Source: Haloprofundus salilacus
GTDB lineage: Archaea > Halobacteriota > Halobacteria > Halobacteriales > Haloferacaceae
NCBI RefSeq assembly: GCF_020150815.1
Contig: NZ_CP083724.1
Coordinates: 62,001-126,000, forward strand
Direction: 5' to 3'
Length of the DNA: 64,000 nucleotides
Below, piece after piece: positions 32,304 to 41,625 of this stretch. Within the stretch, counting starts at the first letter, position 1. Each line of letters starts with the position of its first letter. The notes under the pieces were generated by a model. The model did no database searches and had not been told where the DNA came from. It saw only the letters and a program-made list of their open reading frames with translations. The position numbers and the translations under genes are program-made.

Positions 32304-33742
32304 CAGTAGCTCTCCTCTAGTACCACGGTCCCCGTATCGTCAGTGGCGATCACCGTATCACCGCCGTTGTTCCAGATTGCACTGCCTGATCCCCAGTAGA
32401 GTTCTGTGTCAGTATTACTCCCACTCCCCGTATAGAGTGTTACTTGCGTTCCAGGCTCAAGAGTGAAGCCTGACGGGACGGTGTACGTATGTCCTGCCTC
32501 GTCTTCGACAGTCCAGCCAGACATGTCAAGCGGGTCGTCACCCGTATTCTCGAAGACGAGATATTCGTCGTTGAGATTCTCGTTATCATTCCCTTCAGCG
32601 TCCGCGTGAACGTCTACGAGCGCCAGTTTAGCACCGGTCGACTCGCTGGGAGTCTCGGTCGGCGTCGAGGTCTCTGTCCCACCATCGGTGACGATTGGCT
32701 CTGGATTGCTGATCCCGCCAGTTATCGTTGTGCGTTCTACAACAGAATCGTCGCTTCCCGGTTCGATTGGGTCTGCAGAGCGTAGTTCGGGTGGATCAGT
32801 CGTCGCGTTCCGTTGCGTCGAGACGGTGAGATTCTCACCATCGCTCGAAATGACTACGTTGCCGTGGACTGCCGTCCAGTAAGCCGGAATCGAACGCTCG
32901 GCGAGTCGAGTGAGCGTCTCATTATGTGGATGTCCGTACTGGGAGTCGTACGCGCTCGAAATTACGGCGACATGTGGCGAACTCGCCTCGAGCAAGGCGT
33001 CACTGCTACTTGACCGGCTTCCGTGATGACCTGCCTGGAAAACAGTCGCGTTGAGTTGTGAAGCGTATTTGTCGACGAGATAGCGTTCGCCTTCAGATTC
33101 CGCGTCCCCGGTGAAGAGGAATCGCTGTTCACCGTGTGTTATCATCAGTGCGATACTGTTCTCATTGCGTTGCCCGCCTGCGAGAGGCTCTTCGGGTGGT
33201 GCAAGGACAGAGACATTTACACCTGCAACGGGGAGTGTGTCGTCCGAGGCAACCTGGTAGAGCGGGACGTTGTACGTTTCTACCGCGTCAAGGTACTCTT
33301 CGTACGTCTGCGAACTTGACGACAATCCAGGATCGTAGACGGCACCAACGCCATCAGCTTGTGTTTCATAGTATTCGATAACAGCTGCGTGGCCACCGAT
33401 GTGATCAGCGTCTGCATGTGAGGTGACGAGGTGGTCGATTCGGGTGATGTTCTGCTGCTTTAGATACTCGAGGACGTACTCACCGTCATTTCGCCAGTCT
33501 CCTGTATCGATGAGTACCGTTTCATTCTGCGGTGTGACAATGAGTGTGCTTGCTGACTGCCCCACGTTGATGTAATGGACTTCTACAGTACCGTTTGCGG
33601 TGGGTGTCGATTCGGTCGCCGTTTGGGCTGGTGAAGTGGTTTGTGATTCTATTGGTGAAACCGTCTCCCCACTTCCTGCACATCCCGATAAAACGACGAG
33701 TATCGCAACGACGAGGGCAAAGAGCGCCCGTTGGCCGGTCAT
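32303..33742 (-). CDS. ComEC/Rec2-like metallo-hydrolase lipoprotein with lamin-tail domain
   Basis: A 479-residue exported lipoprotein (signal ending VLSGCAG). Residues about 50-310 form a metallo-beta-lactamase fold with HADADHIGGH, FTGDAESEG and QAGHHGS, like the soluble nuclease-type domain of ComEC. A Thr/Ser-rich linker (TETSTPTETPSES) leads to a C-terminal lamin-tail domain (about 375-479; DEYLVFENTGDDPLDMSGWT). It probably cleaves nucleic acid or phosphodiesters outside the cell. It is the first gene of an operon with DUF3006. Confidence 0.9.
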   Translation of the reverse strand: MTGQRALFALVVAILVVLSGCAGSGETVSPIESQTTSPAQTATESTPTANGTVEVHYINVGQSASTLIVTPQNETVLIDTGDWRNDGEYVLEYLKQQNITRIDHLVTSHADADHIGGHAAVIEYYETQADGVGAVYDPGLSSSSQTYEEYLDAVETYNVPLYQVASDDTLPVAGVNVSVLAPPEEPLAGGQRNENSIALMITHGEQRFLFTGDAESEGERYLVDKYASQLNATVFQAGHHGSRSSSSDALLEASSPHVAVISSAYDSQYGHPHNETLTRLAERSIPAYWTAVHGNVVISSDGENLTVSTQRNATTDPPELRSADPIEPGSDDSVVERTTITGGISNPEPIVTDGGTETSTPTETPSESTGAKLALVDVHADAEGNDNENLNDEYLVFENTGDDPLDMSGWTVEDEAGHTYTVPSGFTLEPGTQVTLYTGSGSNTDTELYWGSGSAIWNNGGDTVIATDDTGTVVLEESY

Positions 33743-33930
33743 ACTCCTGACTCGGTGGCATCACCGAAAAAGTCTCACAATTATCACCGCAAGAATACGA
33801 TATTCAGTCAGGTAGAGAGAGCACTCCGGTTGGAGAGTACATTCCTAAGTACGTACGGTTGCGTGATACAGTCAGTCAATACGTATTTATTACCTAACAC
33901 GTTGTTCCTTGAGGTAGGAGGCTTCTCCCA

Positions 33931-34500
33931 ATGTCTGCAAACAATATCCCAATCACCACTGCAAATTCCTTCGAGAGCTCTATCGGCGGCTACACCATTC
34001 GGGGCCAGGCCCACAGCCTCAGCGCGTGGTTCGTTCTCGCGCTGCGACTCGTCATCGGCTTCGCGTTCCTCTACTCGGGCGTTGAGAAAGTCCTCGGCGG
34101 CTTTGCCGCACAGGGCTACCTCGCGAACGTCGCCGCAACCAACGGCAACCCGCTAGCGGGGATGTTCCTGTGGATGAGCCAGACGCCGTGGTTCCTCAAC
34201 TTCGTTGACGTCGCCGTTCCGTGGGGTGAGGTCGCCATCGGTCTCGGCATCATGGTCGGTCTTCTGACCCGCCTCGCGGCGTTCTTCGGCGCGCTGATGA
34301 TGCTCATGTTCTACTTCGGGAACTGGGACCTCGCCCACGGGTTCATCAACAGCGACTTCATGTACATGTTGGTGTTCCTCGCGGTCGCGGCGTTCGGCGC
34401 TGGACGCATCCTCGGACTCGACGCGCTCGTCGAGCGCTACGAGATTGACGGTGTCGCGCTCCTCGAAAAGTACCCGAAGCTCGACTACATCCTCGGGTAA
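33931..34500 (+). CDS. DoxX family membrane protein (DoxD-like)
   Basis: A 189-residue protein with four hydrophobic segments. The first is LVIGFAFLYSGVEKVLGGF, the standard DoxX opening, and the segment VPWGEVAIGLGIMVGLLTR follows. A Shine-Dalgarno-like AGGAGG lies at 33916-33921, 9 nt before the ATG, supporting the start. DoxD-type proteins relate to thiosulfate:quinone oxidoreductase subunits. It resembles the partial gene at the window start only in family. Confidence 0.9.
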   Translation: MSANNIPITTANSFESSIGGYTIRGQAHSLSAWFVLALRLVIGFAFLYSGVEKVLGGFAAQGYLANVAATNGNPLAGMFLWMSQTPWFLNFVDVAVPWGEVAIGLGIMVGLLTRLAAFFGALMMLMFYFGNWDLAHGFINSDFMYMLVFLAVAAFGAGRILGLDALVERYEIDGVALLEKYPKLDYILG

Positions 34501-34619
34501 TCTCGCTTCTTCTCTCCTCGTTCTGGTCCTGGGTTTCCTCTTTGCTCCGCAGTTACGGCTGGTCACGTTTGTATCGCTGGAAGTGTTCTGAGAGATTCGT
34601 CTCGAGCCAAATTTTCGCG

Positions 34620-34772
34620 CCCCTGAGGGGCGGAGGCGCACCCGTAGACGTGCGCTTGAATCGCGGGACGTTGACGAGAATGGCGATTACGAGCCTGCCG
34701 CCGACGGTGGCCAGAACGGGAGTCCACGCGAAAGCCCCACTCTCAACGAAGCGAACGGTGGAGCCGTGATCG
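34620..34772 (+). pseudogene. TnpB C-terminal tail scar
   Basis: The frame GGGAPVDVRLNRGTLT is nearly identical to the end of the TnpB remnant at 28959. After one frameshift the TnpB tail continues as NGDYEPAADGGQNG and SPTLNEANGGAVIE. Everything upstream of the tail is missing. A GCGCCCCTGAGGGGCG hairpin lies just before it. It is a deletion scar of an IS1341-type element between DoxX and the phosphotransferase. Confidence 0.75.
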
Positions 34773-34788
34773 AGTAGGGTGGGGTAGT

Positions 34789-37512
34789 TCACTCATCGAG
34801 TACTTGGACGAGACCACGTGTCCCATCAATCCGAATTCGTTGGCCAGTTTCAATGATGTGTGTCGCTTTGGGCACCGAAACGACAGCCGGGATCCCGTAC
34901 TCTCGAGCGACGAGTGCGCCGTGGCTCATTCGACCGCCGACCTCAACGACCATGCCTGCTGCATTCAGAAACAGCGGCGTCCAACCGGGGTCTGACGACG
35001 GTGCGACCAGAATTTCGCCCTTCTCGATGGTTTCCTCTGTGGGATCACGGATGACTCGTGCGACGCCCTCAACGACACCACCCGAAACGCCTGTGCCGAC
35101 AAGCGCACCTTCAGGGACGTCTTCGCGGTCACTATTCCCTGTAGGTGCCTCGCCTTCGCTCGTTAGCACAGGGGGAGCGTCCATCAACTTGTGACGCTCG
35201 AACTCGGCTCGGCGGGCGGCGACGTCGACGTCTATCGACTTGCCGTCGAGTGCAGCGAGCAGTTCGTTGATGCGGAGGAACCAGACATCCGTAGGGTCGT
35301 TGAGGTACCCTTCGGCGACGAGCACATCACCCGCATCGCGAAACGCATCACGCCACGCCGCGAACATGTGCGCGGCCCCCTGCTTCGGGTACTCGCGGGT
35401 CTGAATGTAGCCGCGGTAGGTCCGAATCAGTCGCCGAGTTAGTCGTCGCCGCAGCGGGCCGAAGAAACCGCGGCCGGCCCGCTGATCCAGCCGTTCAGCC
35501 GCCGTGAGTGCCTCCTGTTCCATCTGTTCGACGTGTTTTCGGTGTTCGCCTGTCTCACTGTGGTCGAGATTTGCGCGAATCGTCGCGAGTAACACTGAGG
35601 GGTCTTCCCGCCACCGAGGACGGCTCACGTCAATCTCGCCAGTTGCGCGATGCCCGAACTCGTCGAGGAATCGGTTGAGTTCAGCGCGGAAATCTTCACC
35701 GCCTTCGAGCGACTCAATTGCGTCAAGCGACGCTCCCTCACGGAGCGCGGCCGCGACCGACGGATTGTCGCGGGCTATGTCCGCGAGATCTCCGAGTCCG
35801 AGATTGATTCGAGTCACCACTTCTTTCGGGAATCCCCGTCCGACGGCGTTGACGTTCTCGGGGGCGTCCGGGAACATTCCTTCTAAGACCTCGCCGGCAG
35901 TGAGTGCCGCGAGCAGTGGGCCAGCAGGCGGGAAGTCGATAGCGACGTCCAGTAAATCGAAGACTGTACGGACCCGCTCGGCTGGCGTCTCCTGTTCGCG
36001 AACCTGCGATGCGATGTCCCGACCCCACGCTGTCCACTTTGCTTCCTCGCGTGACGGCGTCGGCACCCCGACAAACGCGCCGAGTAATCCGTCCGTCATC
36101 GCCGACAGGAGTGGCCGACTGGTCGTCAGTCCCCGCCATGTCCCGCGGGCGAGCGCGGGTGTCGCCGCCAGCGTCTCGGCGACCGACCGGTCGGGACGGA
36201 ACTCCTCGCTGCGCCGCTCGAGGATGGTCTCCATCGCGGCCCCCATCGGTTCACTCGTGGCCGCAAGTTGCTTTGGGACCAGGTTACGGAGGACCCCGGT
36301 CCGCAAGAGGTTCGTCGCGTCCATGTACACCCGCCCGCCCGCCTCGACCGCCCATGGTCCGCGATCGCCAAACCCGAACGCCTCAAACGTCGTCTCGGTG
36401 TAGGACATCCAGACGTCTCGTACCAGCGGAGGGAGCGCCTCGGCGAACGCTTGTGCGTGCCCTAGGCTGTAGTAGACGTGGAGTCTGTCGTCCGTCGGTT
36501 CTGGTGTGGGTACGGGAAATAGCGACGTAATCGGCCGTGACTGAACGATCTGGATCGCGCCGTCTTCGAGACACCACTCTACGTCCTGGGGGTGTCCGAA
36601 CAACGCCTCAATCTCGACACCGATCTCGACTAGCGTTCGCACTTGTTCGTCCGTGAGGACGCGAACCGATCGCTCGGTGGTTGAAAGCTCGACCGTCTCG
36701 ACACCTCCCTCGGAACGCGGACGAACCGCCGTTCGCTGGTCGCCCGTCTCGTAATCAATAATCTCACCGGTTCGGGTGTCGAACCGAACGGCATCGGCAG
36801 CAGCCTCACCCGAGACGAACGCCTCACCGAGGCCGATGCCGGCCTCGATAGCGGTGACGCGACGATTGCCGCTCGTAGGGTCGGCAGTGAACAGAATCCC
36901 AGATACAGTCGGGGTGACCATCCGCTGGACGACGACCGAGAGCGCGACGTCATCGTGCGGAATCCCGTTCTTCGCGCGGTAAGAGATGGCACGGTCTGTG
37001 AACAGACTCGCCATGCAGGCCCGAACGCTGTCGACGATCTCCTCAATGCCTCGGACATTGAGAAACGTCTCCTGTTGGCCGGCGAAGGAGGCGTCTGGAA
37101 GGTCTTCAGCCGTCGCCGAAGAACGTACTGCATACGCTGTCTCGGACCCGTCTTCGGTCTCTCTGTCGGCAAGAGCGCCCTCGATAGCCTCCCGGACCGG
37201 TGTCGGCACGTCGAGATCGGCGATGCGAGCGCGAAGAAACGACCCCACGTCGGCGACCCTATCGATGGCCGCTGGGTCAAGGTCCGAGAGGTCGTCGAGC
37301 AGTTCGTCAACTGACTCGTCGTCGACGAGTTCCCAATACGCAACAGTGGTCACACAGAATCCGTCGGGTACCGGCAGTCCTGCCCCAACGAGTCGAGCCA
37401 GGTTCGCCCCTTTCCCGCCGACAAGCGCACGGTCTGTCGCTGCTGGATCGTTTAACGAGACGACGTATGGACCGCCGACTTCGAGGGAGTTCGGATCTCC
37501 AGTGTTACTCAT
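34789..37512 (-). CDS. PEP synthase/rifampin phosphotransferase-like enzyme
   Basis: A 907-residue three-part phosphotransferase. The N-terminal ATP-grasp domain (about 15-330) carries VGGKGANLARLVGAGLPVP and AYAVRSSATAEDLPDASFAG. A long central helical domain (about 350-770) is unlike the TIM barrel of true PEP synthase. The C-terminal mobile domain has the swivelling catalytic His in GGRMSHGALVAREYGIP (H864). The order ATP-central-His matches Rph-type enzymes. It uses ATP to phosphorylate an unknown acceptor; rifamycin is not a drug of archaeal RNA polymerase, so the natural substrate is open. ATG 37512 overlaps the TetR stop by 8 nt, so the two are co-translated. Confidence 0.88.
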   Translation of the reverse strand: MSNTGDPNSLEVGGPYVVSLNDPAATDRALVGGKGANLARLVGAGLPVPDGFCVTTVAYWELVDDESVDELLDDLSDLDPAAIDRVADVGSFLRARIADLDVPTPVREAIEGALADRETEDGSETAYAVRSSATAEDLPDASFAGQQETFLNVRGIEEIVDSVRACMASLFTDRAISYRAKNGIPHDDVALSVVVQRMVTPTVSGILFTADPTSGNRRVTAIEAGIGLGEAFVSGEAAADAVRFDTRTGEIIDYETGDQRTAVRPRSEGGVETVELSTTERSVRVLTDEQVRTLVEIGVEIEALFGHPQDVEWCLEDGAIQIVQSRPITSLFPVPTPEPTDDRLHVYYSLGHAQAFAEALPPLVRDVWMSYTETTFEAFGFGDRGPWAVEAGGRVYMDATNLLRTGVLRNLVPKQLAATSEPMGAAMETILERRSEEFRPDRSVAETLAATPALARGTWRGLTTSRPLLSAMTDGLLGAFVGVPTPSREEAKWTAWGRDIASQVREQETPAERVRTVFDLLDVAIDFPPAGPLLAALTAGEVLEGMFPDAPENVNAVGRGFPKEVVTRINLGLGDLADIARDNPSVAAALREGASLDAIESLEGGEDFRAELNRFLDEFGHRATGEIDVSRPRWREDPSVLLATIRANLDHSETGEHRKHVEQMEQEALTAAERLDQRAGRGFFGPLRRRLTRRLIRTYRGYIQTREYPKQGAAHMFAAWRDAFRDAGDVLVAEGYLNDPTDVWFLRINELLAALDGKSIDVDVAARRAEFERHKLMDAPPVLTSEGEAPTGNSDREDVPEGALVGTGVSGGVVEGVARVIRDPTEETIEKGEILVAPSSDPGWTPLFLNAAGMVVEVGGRMSHGALVAREYGIPAVVSVPKATHIIETGQRIRIDGTRGLVQVLDE

Positions 37513-38131
37513 CAGAAGCCTCTGAGGACTCGGCCTCACGGGTCAGTCCCGCCGCGACGGCGGCGACGAGCGTGTCTCGAACCTTTGGATACCTTTGCTC
37601 GCCAATCTGCTCCTTCTTGAGGGCGATGCGGCTGACCGTTCGAATCGTCTCCGCAACGGTCTCAGGATCTGGACCAACGACCTTCCCTTCGTCGTACCAG
37701 TCCTCGATGTACGGGAGGAAGAACTCCATTGAGTGAGTACGCTTCTCCTGAAGTTTCTCATCCGGAACGCTGTTACGGAGATGATCGACTTCGTTTTCGG
37801 CGAGAACCCGCTGAAGCAGCGGGTTCGACTCGAACTCGTCAAGCGTTGCATTGAGCAGCGCCGCGATGGCTATCTCTGGGTCGTCGTACTTCTGGACAGA
37901 CTCACGCAGGAGTCGAGGGATCAGCGCCTCGTTATACTGCTCAAGAATGTCGACGTAAAGAGCCTCCTTCGAGTCGTAGAATTGGTAGAACGTCCCGGTA
38001 CCGATCCCCGCCGACTCTGTGAGTTCCGAAATTGTCGTCTTCCGCACCCCGTAGCGAACAAACAGTTCACGGCCGGCCTCTCGGAGCGACTCGCGAACCT
38101 GCGCTCGCTTTTCGTCTGTAAACGTTGGCAT
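37505..38131 (-). CDS. TetR/AcrR-family regulator
   Basis: A 208-residue protein from ATG 38131. The N-terminal HTH is REAGRELFVRYGVRKTTISE and then SAGIGTGTFYQFYDSKEALY, a canonical TetR domain. The C-terminal helical domain would bind a ligand. A 9-bp inverted repeat at 38200-38222 upstream is a good operator. It is first in the operon with the Rph-like enzyme, so it likely represses both until its ligand appears. Confidence 0.92.
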   Translation of the reverse strand: MPTFTDEKRAQVRESLREAGRELFVRYGVRKTTISELTESAGIGTGTFYQFYDSKEALYVDILEQYNEALIPRLLRESVQKYDDPEIAIAALLNATLDEFESNPLLQRVLAENEVDHLRNSVPDEKLQEKRTHSMEFFLPYIEDWYDEGKVVGPDPETVAETIRTVSRIALKKEQIGEQRYPKVRDTLVAAVAAGLTREAESSEASDE

Positions 38132-38199
38132 GAGTTGATGATCGCGGCGCTGAGTCGTTCGCTCAGCCACCGACCTAGTAGTCTCCGTCGCTATATGAA

Positions 38200-38222
38200 T
38201 ATTTGAACATATCGTTCAAATA
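38200..38222. promoter_or_regulatory. TetR-type operator
   Basis: TATTTGAAC-ATATC-GTTCAAATA is a perfect 9-bp inverted repeat with a 5-nt centre, about 70 bp before the TetR start codon. AT-rich sequence within it (ATGAATATTTG) could overlap a TATA box, fitting steric repression. Confidence 0.7.
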
Positions 38223-38499
38223 CACACCTTAGATGACCTCGTCAGTTGGCGATATACACGATACCGCCTGCCATGTCAGATCGTCGGTTGGTCCATCTCG
38301 GGACGACTGCGAGAGGGTGAGCAGGCAGTAATGGATTTCAGTATCTATAATTTCAGAGCACTAAAATGGTGAAAATCCTCGATATATCAAGCGTTGATAG
38401 TTTGAAGAGATCGGGCTGAATACAGCGCGCAAATGCAGTATAACCATTGGTCAATCAGACCGACAGCATATTGATTAGGAACGAAGCGCGACCGAATCC
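38223..38499. other. Intergenic stretch with a weak repeat trace
   Basis: No gene seen. GGGCTGAATACAGCGCGC at 38413-38430 resembles the right arm CGTGCTGAAAACAGAGC of the repeat at 39853 and may be a decayed copy. Confidence 0.3.
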
Positions 38500-38859
38500 T
38501 CACTCGGCAACAGAGATCTCCAACTCGGGATCTATCTCAATGATCCTCACTATGTCCGGTTGTAACTGGTCAAGTTGTGGTGTCGGGTTCACCAGTTGAC
38601 GCTCGTGATCGTAATTAACGACCCCCTCATCCATCAATTTCGGAACGTGGACGTGATACACCCGCAGATAGACCTCTTCCAGTTTTTCGTCAGATACGTC
38701 TGTGATGGGGAGGTGGTGGTTGTGATCAATGATCGCTTTTGTCAAGTCGTTCAGTGTTAACGTTCGCTGTTGATTGATGAGTTCGGCGAGGATGATACGT
38801 CGGTGCTGGTTACAACATAACTTGAGTGCCGTATTGAAATCACCCAGATCATCACTCAT
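38500..38859 (-). CDS. DUF7344-like winged-helix domain protein
   Basis: A 119-residue protein. NTALKLCCNQHRRIILAELI, then LRVYHVHVPKLMDEGVVNYD and LVNPTPQLDQLQPDIVRIIE match the haloarchaeal DUF7344 winged helix (HxRRxxL start and H-HLPKL recognition region). It probably regulates nearby genes. It lies upstream on the same strand as nothing obvious; the Bat-type gene at 38966 is the nearest neighbour. Confidence 0.75.
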   Translation of the reverse strand: MSDDLGDFNTALKLCCNQHRRIILAELINQQRTLTLNDLTKAIIDHNHHLPITDVSDEKLEEVYLRVYHVHVPKLMDEGVVNYDHERQLVNPTPQLDQLQPDIVRIIEIDPELEISVAE

Positions 38860-38965
38860 TATCTAACACAGTGCGGGCGCAACGCGTTTGAGCAACTCTC
38901 CTGATATAGAAGGATATTATATAATTCGTAGGATCGTCGATGCGTTATATAGCCTCCTCTTCTTC

Positions 38966-39619
38966 CTAATCTCTAGGCGGCGTGACGACGAGTGTGTTAG
39001 CAATCAGCGACTGATACCCTCGGTGTAGTAACTCCGAGAGTGATTGGGGCGTAATGTCGAGCTCGGTGGCGACCTCCGAAAGGGACACGTCTGCGGAGGT
39101 AAAGTACTCCATTTCCCATGCAGTTACCAGCGCGTCGTGCTGTTTTGGGGTTAAGCCAAACTGGCTTCCTGATTTGGACTGCGTGAGTTCATGGAGTTGT
39201 GTGAGTTTGAATGAAACGTCTTGGTCGTCACAGTACTCTTGAAACTGGTCGAGTTTCTCGTGGTCGTCGAAGCGCATACAGAGTTTCCACTCGTGATGCT
39301 TGCCAGTAGCTTCGAGAATCGTCGCTCCGACCTGGAGATACGCGAACACGATGGCGTCAATGTGTTCGGTCCACTCAGCTCGATACAGAGTGGCTTGCTC
39401 GAACTCGTCTAAGCGACTGAGATTTTGGATGGATGGATCGCTCTCGCTCACGGTTTCAAATTGGTTGAGGTTGTCACTGGATACCCAGAAATACGGTGTA
39501 AGCACCTCGCCAGTGGCAACAACACGCTCTGTTTCGATGGTGGTCTCTGGGAGCTGTTCCAACGTGTAGTTGAGGGCGAACGTCTCAGAAGGGACGAAAA
39601 ATTCCCCGTACAGACTCAT
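38966..39619 (-). CDS. Bat-type HTH_10 regulator
   Basis: A 217-residue protein. The C-terminal HTH_10 domain (about 155-215) reads FGLTPKQHDALVTAWEMEYF, then VATELDITPQSLSELLHRGY. The first 150 residues form the sensory part typical of bacterio-opsin activator homologues (FVPSETFALNYTLEQLPETT). It is expected to be a DNA-binding regulator responding to redox or metabolites; the target is unknown. Confidence 0.88.
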   Translation of the reverse strand: MSLYGEFFVPSETFALNYTLEQLPETTIETERVVATGEVLTPYFWVSSDNLNQFETVSESDPSIQNLSRLDEFEQATLYRAEWTEHIDAIVFAYLQVGATILEATGKHHEWKLCMRFDDHEKLDQFQEYCDDQDVSFKLTQLHELTQSKSGSQFGLTPKQHDALVTAWEMEYFTSADVSLSEVATELDITPQSLSELLHRGYQSLIANTLVVTPPRD

Positions 39620-39800
39620 ATGGGCAGGACGTTGTCCTCGAAGAAAAGACGACAGTATTAGTTCATCGAGAACTCGGTGAATTATTGGGCCGATGGCTCC
39701 GCCGTTGAAATGAACCTATTGGTAATCTGTCGAATCTGTAGCAATTAATTGGCACAAGCGAAAAAGGTAGAAAACAATGAATGTTCCTTGATGGATAGAT

Positions 39801-39869
39801 GCTCTGTATTCAGCACGCCACATCTGACATGGGCTGAGTATGTTCCGACGAACGTGCTGAAAACAGAGC
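39801..39869. repeat. Stem-loop copy of the dispersed TATTCAGCA repeat
   Basis: GCTCTGTATTCAGCACG (39801-39817) pairs with CGTGCTGAAAACAGAGC (39853-39869) with one mismatch over 17 bp, and the loop is 35 nt. AGATGCTCTGTA also matches the half copy at 23169. It lies between the Bat-type gene and the MFS gene; the rest of 39620-39986 holds no gene. Confidence 0.75.
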
Positions 39870-39986
39870 GCGAATCAGTCACTCAGTAGTCGTCATGTGC
39901 TGTGATGACGAATTCGACGTATGCGCTCTTTCGTGAATCGGTAATAACAGAACATACTTGTTAGCTCTCCGTTGGCCAGCACACGC

Positions 39987-41219
39987 ATGGCAGGCCGCCC
40001 AAGTAATGAGGCTCGGTGGGCGCTCTCTGGGAGTATTCTGAAGTACTATCTCTACAAGGCGACGAAAGCAGTCGAGTTCTACCGGCCCATTATGTACATC
40101 TTCTTTCTGGCACAAGGACTTTCATTTACCCAAATTGCGATTCTGGAGGCGCTATACAACCTGACGACGCTGTTCGGAGAGATTCCGACTGGGTATATTG
40201 GTGACCGAGTCGGACGACGCAACAGCCTCCTCATCGGGACATCGCTCATCGCGCTGACGCTTCTCGGTATCGGCCTCTCGAACTCGTTTCTCCCACTGAC
40301 AGGCCTCTACGTCTGCTGGTCGATGGGTTATAACTTCCGCTCAGGCAGTGAAGACGCGTGGCTCTACGACACGCTCACTGACGACCTCTCGGAAGACGAG
40401 TTCGCTCATGTGAGAGGGCGCGGTGAGTCGGTTGCGCTGGCAGTAGGAGCCGGTGCAGCCGTACTCGGTGGGTATCTCGGAAGCATCAACCTCTCGTATC
40501 CATGGTTCGTCGCTGCGGGCGTGACGAGCACCGGGATTGTAGTACTGCTCACTTTCGATGAACCAGAAACGTACAAGCAGACCAACTCGGAGGTCCTGAG
40601 TCTCCGCCGAACGATTGGTATCGTCCGTGATGTCCTCACTCGCCGCCAACTGCGGGCATTTTTGTTGTACTACTACGTCCTGTACGCCGGTATCACGTAC
40701 CTCGTGTTCGTCTTCCTCCAGCCGATTTTTGAGACTGTGGTTCTCGACATTGGAGTCGATCAGTCACAGGTCGAAAGCCTGCTGGGGTGGTTTTATGCGG
40801 CATACAGTATCGTAGGCGCAATGCTCAGCTACTACACTGGAGCTATCAAGCAGACCATCGGGCTGCGAACATGGTTTCTTGTCCTGCCATTTGCCGTCGG
40901 CGGTGCGTTGGTCGGGATGTATTTTGTTCCGCTACTAGCCCTCCCAACGTTCCTGCTGATACGAGGGATCTCGGACGTTACCCGCTCGTTCGCCGGACAG
41001 TACATCAACGACCGCATTGAGACGCTCGGCCGCGCCACTGTGCTGAGTGCAATGGCGATGGTCAGTGGGCTGGCGGTCGTTCCGTTCCAACTCGGAAGTG
41101 GGGTTGTCTCTGACGTAGTCTCGCCGCTCTTTGCACTTGCCATAGGTGGCATTGTGCTCGCTGTGGGGTCAGGGGCCATCCTCCTCTGGGAAGACCCTGT
41201 CGGCGAGAAACTGGGATGA
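39987..41219 (+). CDS. MFS transporter
   Basis: A 410-residue protein with about twelve hydrophobic segments. The signature between helices 2 and 3 is GEIPTGYIGDRVGRRNSLLI, and a second acidic/aromatic motif SGSEDAWLYDTLTDDLSED follows helix 4, as in the small-molecule exporter branch. ATG 39987 is chosen over TTG 39972. Substrate is unknown. It is monocistronic and followed by gene debris on the other strand. Confidence 0.92.
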   Translation: MAGRPSNEARWALSGSILKYYLYKATKAVEFYRPIMYIFFLAQGLSFTQIAILEALYNLTTLFGEIPTGYIGDRVGRRNSLLIGTSLIALTLLGIGLSNSFLPLTGLYVCWSMGYNFRSGSEDAWLYDTLTDDLSEDEFAHVRGRGESVALAVGAGAAVLGGYLGSINLSYPWFVAAGVTSTGIVVLLTFDEPETYKQTNSEVLSLRRTIGIVRDVLTRRQLRAFLLYYYVLYAGITYLVFVFLQPIFETVVLDIGVDQSQVESLLGWFYAAYSIVGAMLSYYTGAIKQTIGLRTWFLVLPFAVGGALVGMYFVPLLALPTFLLIRGISDVTRSFAGQYINDRIETLGRATVLSAMAMVSGLAVVPFQLGSGVVSDVVSPLFALAIGGIVLAVGSGAILLWEDPVGEKLG

Positions 41220-41224
41220 CTCCC

Positions 41225-41420
41225 ATTGTACCCGATGATACACACATTCGGGGGTGTATGCGTCGCTAAACGCCTCTAACTGCAGGTCTGCTGCAGTATG
41301 CTCGAAAAGTGCGCCATGGATGAAGACGATGGGTGAGCCGTTTCCTCGCTGTTCGTAGTAGGTATCGATATCGTTGGTCTGAACCGTGGGAATCTGCCCA
41401 TCTGTACGGTTCTCATCGAA
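41225..41420 (-). pseudogene. N-terminal fragment of an alpha/beta hydrolase
   Basis: The frame reads QIPTVQTNDIDTYYEQRGNG and SPIVFIHGALFEHTAADLQL, the standard start of alpha/beta hydrolases (oxyanion HG in FIHGA). It then runs EAFSDAYTPECVYHR into the end of the MFS gene. No start codon is in place and the nucleophile region is missing. Confidence 0.7.
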
Positions 41421-41573
41421 ATGAAGTTGCCGTGGAGGAATAATACAAAGAGTGAAATTTCACCGAGAGAGGCCATACTGTGGATGGTTTCCTGCCAACT
41501 CCTCAACCGATACTGTAGGTCGCCGTTGTTCTTCCGTACTCGATTCCAGACGCCGTCGCTCTTACCGATACTG

Positions 41574-41625
41574 GTAAACGACCACGGGTCAGGTGACCCG
41601 TGGAACTCTCGCTGTTATCTTTAGA
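41574..41625 (+). repeat. 52-bp hairpin repeat, copy 2 of 2
   Basis: Identical to 8313-8364, with the hairpin CCACGGGTCA-GG-TGACCCGTGG at 41582-41603. Its last bases overlap the stop codon of the SdpI gene at 41621. Upstream sequence differs from copy 1, so the shared unit ends sharply on that side. Confidence 0.85.

Noticed and set aside
37790-37820. Hairpin AACCCGCTG/CAGCGGGTT
   Set aside because: It lies inside the TetR coding region in conserved helix sequence and has no flanking end-like motif, so it is probably incidental.
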